Assembly: GCA_029237695.1 (NCBI GenBank)
Contig: CM055265.1
Location: 117,154,067 to 117,218,066 of the forward strand
DNA length: 64,000 nt
Origin: Conchocele bisecta
Lineage: Eukaryota; Mollusca; Bivalvia; Lucinida; Thyasiridae
Reading direction: 5' to 3'
Positions 56,898-64,000 of this stretch are shown here, in pieces. How positions within the stretch are numbered: position 1 is the first letter of the stretch; every line of letters begins with the position of its first letter. Both the position numbers and the translations under genes were made by a program. The notes below the pieces were generated by a model. The model saw nothing but the letters and a program-made list of their open reading frames with translations, did not search any database and was not told the origin of the DNA.

Positions 56898-56913
56898 TAA
56901 AGCAGGCGCGACA

Positions 56914-57475
56914 AAAAGGGGTTGTTTTTTTATTCTCCAAAACATATGAAAATTACTTGTAAAAAAGTGCATATATATCCCGATGAGTTGACTGGTCGCA
57001 AGCCGGCTCATCTGCATTTACACTGTTTGCAAATTCCACTATAGAGGTATGTTATGTTGAAAGGATTATGCTTGTTACAATAACATTGCTATGACCTGGT
57101 GATAAACTTCAACCAATTATATCAACTGCCATCCATCACATTGCACACTAGCCTCATAAATTGACAATATGTAACACAGTCCTGCAGAGGACCATCTGAG
57201 CAGATGGGTATGAATCTAGAACTTCGTTGTAATTACGTAATTAATATAGCATGAAGTGCATGTACGGTACATACCATATTTATTCTCGTAAACATACATG
57301 GGATGTGCAACTTTTGAAATCAAAAACAATTCAGCAGAGCTGCAGATAAGCTGCGTATTTGCGTAAACACCCAATTAAAATTGCCAAAAACCCAATTGAA
57401 ATCAGAAGTAGCAAGTATCAAAAAGCAATAACAAATTTGTGGTACCTTTATCATGCAAATATAGCATATTTTTCT
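56914..57475. other. intergenic with a MITE remnant
   Basis: GAGTTGACTGGTCGCAAGCC, then CATTTACACTGTTTGCAAAT at about 56,985-57,040, is a degraded GACCAGTG-family copy. No gene is seen. Confidence 0.5.
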
Positions 57476-57479
57476 TACT

Positions 57480-57980
57480 TTCCATGAAAACACATCTTGG
57501 TATTTCATTAGTAATGAAATGCCAATACATGTTTTCATTCATTTCGTGTTTCCTTCGACCAATCAAATCATGTTCTCAGACACCCTCTGAATCGCGAGAC
57601 AATCACCTTCACTACAGCCTACTTCCAGAAATTAATTTGCCTATATCTGTACCATATTTTAATCCCGATTGGCTTTGTTTGTTTTATGAAAAATTGAATG
57701 TATGCAATTGAGATAAACGGAAATTGTTTTATTTAACCACCAGATTATCGTGATTAATCATTGTGAAAAAATAATTGCCCTCGTGATTTGGGTCCTTACT
57801 GTACTAAACTAAACTTCTGGGTTTGCTCAAGACTTCACTCGTTTATTTATTTAGCGTAAGGACACACCTCAGCTCCGCTCATTACTTTCCACGATAAACA
57901 GTTTAACCTGGTTAAATCAAACGATATGTGTTAGTGCACTAACTAAAGAATTTGTAAATAACAATTGAACAGAAAATAAT
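57480..57980 (+). repeat. dispersed ~480 bp repeat, copy 1
   Basis: GTTTTATTTAACCACCAGAT, TACTAAACTAAACTTCTGGG and TAGCGTAAGGACA match 62.40-62.88 kb in the same orientation, with many small indels. Confidence 0.6.
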
Positions 57981-58612
57981 GATTTCTGGTGGTTTGATCT
58001 CTAGTACAAGAGCCTTGTGAATAAAAGGATGGGTAAATAAAACAACTACTGGTCTGTTTTTGTCTAAACCTGTTGTCATTTCTGAGGGCTACATGAACAC
58101 TGAAAAAAAGAAAAAAAGGTAGGATTTTTTTGTTTTTTTCTTATAATTTCTTTCCAGCAAAAAATTTCAGCAAGAGTCAACCACATCGACTTTAACCACA
58201 TAGCAAAAAAAAATGGCGTAATAACCTCCCGAAATTTAACCATTTGGCTAAAATGTTGAATAATCGTAAAGAAAACATCTAATGTAAAAGAATGCTCATT
58301 TATTAATTTATGCCAAAATATTCAAACTAATCGTTGAAATAATAGTTATATTTTTTCAATATAAAGGTAGGGTAGGAAAATGAAAAAAATCGTTTGGTTT
58401 TGTCAAATTGCGTTCAAAGAATAGATAGTCTACCCGTCATTCTGGGTGGTGGTCCAACATTATTCTGATTGTAACCACTTGGTCAAAGTTGCAATTCCGT
58501 CACAACAAATCCGTGTCCTAAAAAAAAATTTAATAAATAATAAAAAAAAAATACAATCTCAACATTATTAACATGGTTTACAATTTTAGACACACAAGCC
58601 TGATGTCTCGTT
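57981..58612. other. AT-rich, no recognisable gene
   Basis: A-rich runs and short homopolymers dominate. If the frames at 58.6-59.1 kb are a terminal exon, this would be its 3' flank. Confidence 0.45.
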
Positions 58613-59116
58613 TTACTTGTCTGGTACTGTTTGGTGGGCATTTTTGGTGCTGGAAACATGAACCTCCTTTATTCCATGTGTTTCCATCTTCTTTTTGATA
58701 TTATCATAAAGAATCCCATTATATCCCATCCGTGAATTGCTTGAGGAATAACAACAAGCACTGGTGTAATTTTTTCTTCTAACTCAGATATGACATTTGA
58801 AATCAAGTCAGATTTAGTAACAAAAACAAAAATTTCACCACAATATTATCCCATGGCACCAATTTGAACATTATCATTTATATTGTCATGGTTGAATTCT
58901 GGTATAATGTATTCAAGTTTAACAATATGCACTTGAAGAGAGAAGTTGAAACATTGATAGAATGTATGCTGCTTTAGCATCACTTTCTAAAGTGTCCAAC
59001 TCATGATAATGCAACCACTATATTTTTCTCTAACTGCCTCATCTACATTCTTCATCAGTTGGCACATCGCTGTCTTGTTCAATCATTTATACTTGTACAA
59101 TGGTGTCACGTTTCAC
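58613..59116 (-). pseudogene. possible terminal exon of an unidentified gene, indel-broken
   Basis: On the minus strand a T-rich tract and TATTTTCAG lie directly before 59,116, which fits a splice acceptor. Downstream, coding-like text jumps between frames at single-base steps. The pieces are DEAVREKYSG, HELDTLESDAKAAYILSM, VHIVKLEYIIPEFNHDNIND, then VQIGAMG interrupted by TAA, GEIFVFVTKSDLISNVISEL, EEKITPVLVVIPQA and, after another shift, GILYDNIKKKMETHGIKEVH and STKNAHQTVPDK, with TAA at 58,613-58,615. Amino-acid composition is that of a soluble alpha/beta protein. I do not recognise the family. Neighbouring repeats also show extra single bases, so the breaks may be sequence errors in a live gene instead of pseudogene decay. 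Confidence 0.4.
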
Positions 59117-59179
59117 CTGAAAATATGAAAATAATGAATAATAAAAAGTGTATTAGTATAATAACCAGTATATTTCTGA

Positions 59180-59290
59180 AGTATTTGCCAAGGTCATGTT
59201 AATGGTAGCATGAGTATTTGTTCCAAAATGTCTTTACATGTATCAAGTTGTGCAAATAAGCTGAAGTGCAATCCATCCATGTAAAATTAA
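59180..59290 (+). repeat. single ~170 bp-family unit
   Basis: CAAGGTCATGTTAATGGTAG, CATGAGTATTTGTTCC and ACATGTATCAAGTTG correspond to the units at 36.18-36.75 kb. Confidence 0.65.
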
Positions 59291-59439
59291 ATTAAAGCTG
59301 GGGGTTCCCAAATATGCCAGGTTTTAAATAATATAGCGAAATACAGATAGTTTCTGTATAATTGAATAGTTCTGTAGATATGTTTGTTTGAGGTGTAGTT
59401 TGGGGTTTAACCCGTTTCCTAATCAATAGAATAAGGTCA

Positions 59440-59760
59440 TTTATATGGCCGGCTCAATGGGTTTAGTACTACATCCCATATATTACCCTTGTATGATTAC
59501 AAATGGGGAAAAATCCCATAAATCGGTAACTGAAAAGAATTTATTTCTAACAATAAAAAAAGAAGATTCTATAGTAATTCAACCCTGAAATCAAAATTAA
59601 AATCCTGAATCCTGATGCCTGAGTGTCCAGGTCCCCGCCAAAAAAACACCAGAATCACTTGGCCACCCTCCCAAAAGCAGTTACAGGTGAATCAGTAATA
59701 ATCTTACTAAATTTTTATAATGGGCAATAACCCCAATTCAACTCCCAGGTAATTACTGGT
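59440..59760 (+). repeat. SINE-like dispersed repeat, long copy
   Basis: GGCCGGCTCAATGGGTTTAG, ATCCCATATATTACCCTTGT and CACCAGAATCACTTGGCCAC follow the same order as 440-730. This copy has many one- to four-base insertions relative to it (for example GCCAAAAAAACACC for GCCACACC). Confidence 0.75.
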
Positions 59761-59764
59761 AGAT

Positions 59765-60050
59765 AAGATGACATTTTCTGGCAAAAACATACACATTCAA
59801 TTCCCACCGATTGCCCCGCCCACGTAATTGATTGGCAGTAATTATACATTTTATATCAGATGTAAATTTCCACTCTGATATTCAGAGGCGATTAACTGGG
59901 TTGTTGTTAAAATGCTAACAAGACATTACAGTATTTAATAATTTATTCCTCAGTATGTAGTTTACTTTAAAATAATCTGTCAGAAAACAAAATATGATTT
60001 TTTGTTTTCAAGCGACACATTTAATTAGTAATAAATAATTAGACTAAGAA
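59765..60050 (+). repeat. partial copy of the TTAA MITE interior
   Basis: GACATTTTCTGGCAAA, TAATTATACATTTTATATCA and ACACATTTAATTAGTAATAA parallel 27,018-27,280. The terminal inverted repeats are absent. Confidence 0.65.
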
Positions 60051-60119
60051 AATGTGGTGCCATGTCCTCGGCACACCGAATTCCCCCGCTGGCAGCCAAA
60101 AAAAGAAAACAATGGAATA

Positions 60120-61690
60120 TTTGATTGATTAAAGCCATTTACCCGAGCGTTAAGGTTTTGAACGCACCGTTGAAACCCTTGGGCTTAGTGGGGGCGGGAA
60201 ACGAATTGTGGGATTTGATTGCACAGGGGCGGTAGAGGAGCCATTGTAAGCAATGCGTGTGTGAAAGATGTGGAAGCAGATCCAAGCAAGGAAAACACAA
60301 ATGTATAAGCCATTTTAACTGAATGTTAAGGTTTCAAACGCACCAAGTTCTGTGACCTTGACCCACTGTGCATTAGCGGGGGCAGGACGAATGTGGTGAA
60401 TTTTGGTTCACAGGGTGCGTAGAGGGAACCATTGGATCGAGCAATGGCGTGTGTGAAAGTTAGTGTAGGTAAAATTGATCAAACAAATTAAAAGTGGAAA
60501 AGGTGAAGGTCAAAGGTGTAAGGTCGAAGTAATTGGGTGGTGGGCGTGGTGTAAAGGCATGTTCATAAATGTGAATCATGTGTAAAATGTAAGGTTTAAT
60601 TGGCATTGGCAAAAGTATTGAGAAGATTATTGTTAGGATTAGAGAAACGTGCACGTAGATTTTGATCCCCAAAGTGCTAAGTAAACATTTAAAAGTTAAA
60701 GGAAACTGGTGGAAGGGTCAAAGGTGAAAGGTCGAAGTACTGGGTAGTGGAGGTGGCATGTAGGGCATAGTTCATAATAGTAATCAATGGTGTATAAATA
60801 ATTTTAAGCGATTATGGCAAACGTATTGAGAAGGTTAGTGTCAGATTGAGAAACGTACCCACGTATATCTGTCCCAAAGTGCCAATCAAACATTTAAAGT
60901 GGAAAAGGTCAAGGCCAAAGGTCAAGGTCGAAGTACTGGGGGGTGGAGTGTGTAAGGCATGTTTCATAATGTAATCAACGTGTATAAATATTGACATAAA
61001 TATGTGAAGCCATGTAGAAGTTACTAAAAGAAAATATGGTAATATCGGTACGTAACGGAATGGACCAGGACGGGACAGGACGGACGGACGGACGGACGGA
61101 CGGACAGACGGACGTAACGGACTACGCCTGTAACACTACTATGTCCCCTCCCGTAACCTTTCATGGTAGCGGGGGCATAAATATTGAAAGGCATTGGTAA
61201 AAAAAGGTAATTGATAAGTTAGTGTAGGATTGGAAAAGAAACGCGGCACGTATATTTGTCCCCTAAAGTGGCAATTAAATACAATTGTAAAGTGGAAAAG
61301 GTGAAGGTCAAATGGTGAAGGTCAAAGTCAATGGGTGGTGGAATGGTTTAAGGGCATGTTCCAAATAAGTATCATTGTGTTAAATATTTTTAAGCTATTG
61401 GCAAAAGTATTGAGAAGTTTCTTGTATGGATTGAAGAAACAACGTTGCACGTAAGAATTTGTCCCCAAAGTGCTAAGTAAACATTTGTAAAGTAGAAAAT
61501 GGTGAAGGTCAAAGGAAGGTCAAGGTCGAAGTACTGGGTGGTGGAGTTGTAGGTATGGCATTACATATGTATCATGTGTATAAATAATTTAACGGGATTG
61601 GCGCCAAAAGTATTGAGAAGTTATTGTAGGATTGAGAAACGTGCACGTAAGATTTGTCCCAAAGTTGCTAAAGTTAAACATTTAAAATAA
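60120..61690 (+). repeat. tandem repeat region (~180 and ~200 bp units) with (GGAC)n
   Basis: Two ~180 bp units (60,130 and 60,308: AAGCCATTTACCCGAGCGTT / AAGCCATTTTAACTGAATGT) are followed by about five ~200 bp units. The latter contain AAGTGGAAAAGGTGAAGGTC, GGTCGAAGTACTGGGTGGTG and GATTGAGAAACGTGCACGTA. A GGAC/ACGG tract lies at 61,070-61,115, followed by CTATGTCCCCTCCCGTAAC and GGTAGCGGGGGCATAA. The layout again suggests Pearl-like elements, one of them inserted in the other. Confidence 0.8.
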
Positions 61691-62399
61691 AAACTTAATC
61701 CAGCCCATCGATTTTTATTATTAATTACGACAATTTAAATAAAGTTGGGGTGTCTCATATGTTCGGCTTTTCGATCGGTTAAATAAACTAACATAGTGAA
61801 TAACAAGGCGCCATAACGTTTGGTCGAACACGGCCATCCGTCGATACATAACCAAAAATAAGAGAAAATGTTTAAAATTAGGTAATTGCCTAATGCAATT
61901 CTATGTATTTCTGCAGGATAATGAAAATATCTTTAGATGAACATATGCACTTTCCACTTCCCACTACAATATTGACATTAGAGTCCCTAAATACAGTTAT
62001 TTTGAGTTTGTTATGATACGATGGTAAGTGATTCATGAACTTAATTAATAATCGCTGTGAATTTGATATTCTTTTGCAAATTAATTTGTGTTCCAACTAA
62101 ATGCTATTTGTCCAAGTCAAGAAAACAATACCTTCTCAAATGAAAATGTGTAATTTTATTTTCCTCGCCAAAATATTTACATTAATCGATTAATAAAATC
62201 GCGAAATTTGTTATGATAAACGTAGGTCGTGTCCCGACCAAAGTTATGTAGCCCTTGTTTTGCATACAATGTATGTAGTTAAATACCGATGAAACGCTGA
62301 AATACCCGCCAAAAATGCCCTTTGTGCCATATGTTATGGCACTCCATTTTCCTTTATAGGAATTAAATAATGTGTATAAATAGTGTAACTAAATTCCCC
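61691..62399. other. no recognisable gene
   Basis: The minus-strand frame at 61,890-62,096 has no motif. The sequence is AT-rich and not repeated elsewhere in the window. Confidence 0.5.
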
Positions 62400-62880
62400 A
62401 GTTTGAAATTTTTAAAATGACGAGTGCCGTCCTTAAACGTAATACAAAAAAAGACATAATCATTTGGGTAATCTTTACTAAACAGTGGACCGCGTGTTTA
62501 TGTATAATGTATAGGTTTATTTTGGCTATGCCAATTGAGGTAGGAAATTTCAAAAAGTTTAATTTGATTTGCACAACTATTAGCCAATATTTGTTATGCA
62601 TGATTTCGCTTTGTTTTATAAATAAAGTAATCATGTGTGACATTGCAATAAAAGAAAAATGTTTTATTTAACTAGATTGAAGATTATTTAATCCTAGAAA
62701 ATAAGTGTCCTTGTGGATTGCGTTCTATCCGTTAAACTAAACAAACTGGGTTCGATATCGCTCACTCGTTGGTTTTATTATGCGTAAGGATAAAATCAAT
62801 TGGTGTCATTAATTTATCACGATAATCAACTTATACCTGGTTGTTTAAATTAACGGTAAATGTTCCATTCATGATTGGCA
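62400..62880 (+). repeat. dispersed ~480 bp repeat, copy 2
   Basis: GTTTTATTTAACTAGATTGA, GTTAAACTAAACAAACTGGG and TATGCGTAAGGATA parallel 57.48-57.98 kb. GGGTTCGATATC resembles a B box, but no tRNA fold fits. Confidence 0.6.
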
Positions 62881-62889
62881 TAGTAAATA

Positions 62890-62950
62890 ATAGGGAGTCA
62901 AAATGAAATACCACCTAACGGTGGTAATCAATTTTTACTCCCTATAAATA
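62890..62950. repeat. short foldback related to the palindrome hairpin mini-elements
   Basis: TAGGGAGTCAAAATGAAATA plus CCACCT is mirrored by GGTGGTAATC-AATTTTTACT plus CCCTATA. GAGTCAAAATGATACCACC is the edge of the 41.3 and 44.3 kb hairpins. The GC-rich centre is missing here. Confidence 0.65.
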
Positions 62951-63151
62951 CTACTGCCACCACCCCTCCCCAAAGAAAAACACCGTTTTTCGTCCAATAG
63001 TACAAACTGGTCACCAACACAAAAACGTGACAATTGGTGTCATAATACATCATGTATTTTTCACAGCCAATTGAACATATAAATTTAATAGGTTATAATA
63101 AAAATATTATAACAAATCATATTTACAAAATAGATAAAGTAATACAGTGGA

Positions 63152-63355
63152 ATGACCTTTTGTAATGACCTTATTGACGAATATTACTATAAAATGAAAT
63201 CATTATGCAAAATAGATTACATGAAATATCAGTGTAATTTATTACGCGCCGATAAAAGCGTTGGATTTTCAATATTATACCGAAAATTATGTAGAAATTA
63301 TAAGAGCCAAATTGGTGAAATGAAGCGACTAAATAGGATCTACAAACCGACCTAG
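63152..63355 (+). other. 67-codon open frame, unidentified
   Basis: KSLCKIDYMKYQCNLLRADK and YRKLCRNYKSQIGEMKRLNR give a Lys/Tyr/Cys-rich, helical-looking peptide. It is unlike the AT noise around it, but no family is recognised, and splice sites and start are undetermined. Confidence 0.2.
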
Positions 63356-64000
63356 TTGAAGGAAAGAGATGGTAACTAAATTTTATAAAACACTGTTTTA
63401 AAATCAACGCTTCGTTTACGGATACGAGATTTTTTTTCTACGAAGAAACGGAAGAAAATTAGTGGATTTAATTTGAATCAAATCTTCTTCCATATGGAAA
63501 AAAGAAAAATGTTATTCAGAGTTTTTTTCCCCCCTCCCCCAATAGGTCTAATTTAGCTTGAAGATCAGCAAAACTAACTTCTACCTAACTCTAGTCCTAC
63601 CAACGTTCCCCCCTAGCCCACCAGGGCAGCGTAGTTTGCTTATGTCTACAAAAGAGTTTGGGTTTGGGCACTAACGAACTTACAGGGTGGCATCTGGGTG
63701 CATTGAAATTGGTGGGGCGACGACAAGGAAACCTTTCTACGTCTCGAAATATGTTCTTTCGTCGAAGATAGTCTTTACAATCAAAATGTCTTACAACAAG
63801 TAGCACACTCCCAATTTTTTTTTGAATATAAATATGTATATGTTTATGTTTTAAATTGGACATGAAAAAAACATCATGTGTAAATTTTTTATTTTCATGT
63901 CCAATTGGAAACAGAAAACTCAAAACTCAAATGGTTATTAACAAATAAAAAGAAAATAATGATAACGCCAGAAATAGAAAGTTTGAGAAGAATGAATCGA
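63356..64000. other. no recognisable gene; one hairpin
   Basis: AATTGGACATGAAAA at 63,854-63,868 pairs perfectly with TTTTCATGTCCAATT at 63,892-63,906. The minus-strand frame at 63,597-63,923 (108 codons) has no recognised domain. Confidence 0.5.

Larger units (their letters stand above)
54083..56913 (+). mobile_element. tandem-repeat host element, split by a direct-repeat insertion
   Basis: It opens with CAAGAATTCCGCCACGGAAG and TGTCGCGCCTGC (54,107-54,118). It closes with GCAGGCGCGACA (56,902-56,913). Between them lie five ~175 bp units (54,120-55,010), a GACGACGCGGACGACG tract and the hairpin stem GTCGCGCCTTTGC at 55,052-55,064. Removing the insertion 55,069-56,901 restores a hairpin with loop TAAA. 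The original element was about 1.0 kb and non-coding. Terminal hairpins and tandem cores recall Helentron-type non-autonomous elements, an inference. Confidence 0.72.

Noticed and set aside
57793..57869. tRNA-like stretch bounded by GTCCTTA and TAAGGAC, also at 62.7 kb
   Set aside because: The ends pair like an acceptor stem, but the B-box-like string lies in the middle and no D, anticodon or T arm can be drawn. It is part of a dispersed repeat.
63597..63923. 108-codon minus-strand ORF as a gene
   Set aside because: No motif is seen, and it overlaps a hairpin and homopolymer runs in a region of doubtful sequence accuracy.

Overview
The window reads as nuclear DNA of an invertebrate animal, most likely a bivalve mollusc. 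It is AT-rich, has no operons or dense coding, and is filled with short palindromic elements, GGTCAAGGTCA-type tandem arrays and (ACGG)n or (ACTC)n tracts, which are typical of bivalve genomes. The assignment rests on repeat style, not on a gene match. I found no intact host gene. Almost everything that can be identified is mobile-element sequence in several layers of nesting.

Layout. 1-0.85 kb: two copies of a SINE-like repeat. 3.6-9.9 kb: a 6.3 kb DNA transposon with TTAA target duplications, 21 bp terminal inverted repeats and a broken transposase gene on the minus strand. The gene is split by a 2.9 kb element made of about sixteen ~170 bp tandem units. 11.1-11.9 kb: a dense field of AAACC/GGTTT dyads in a duplicated ~320 bp block. 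12.6-17.35 kb: a 65 bp satellite array interrupted by a 3 kb insertion that carries a LINE reverse transcriptase with one premature stop. 17.3-33 kb: dispersed MITEs, SINE-like copies, hairpins, microsatellites and a decayed LINE fragment.

33.2-52.5 kb: the most striking object, a ~19.3 kb palindrome. Its two ~7-9 kb arms are inverted copies around a 1.4 kb spacer that holds a frameshifted fragment of a family B DNA polymerase (DNA_pol_B_2 type, as in Polinton-like elements). A small basic, SAP-like ORF lies at the arm/spacer border, and ~70 bp hairpin mini-elements flank it. The left arm alone carries an L1-like LINE insertion. The right arm alone carries a 1.37 kb insertion with a 6 bp target duplication. 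The palindrome is therefore older than those insertions and is not a simple assembly fold-back.

54.1-56.9 kb: a ~1 kb tandem-repeat element whose terminal hairpin loop (TAAA) was hit by a 1.83 kb element with 471 bp direct terminal repeats, GGTTAGA/TCTAACC ends and a TAAA duplication. 57.5-64 kb: more repeats. One minus-strand stretch (58.6-59.1 kb) looks like a terminal exon broken by single-base indels. This part appears to carry many small insertions, so sequence error and true decay cannot be told apart.

No genes here work together as a pathway. The transposase fragments belong to one dead transposon, and the polymerase and SAP-like ORFs are relics of one large self-replicating element. 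Calls come from reading translations and repeats by eye; no database search was possible.
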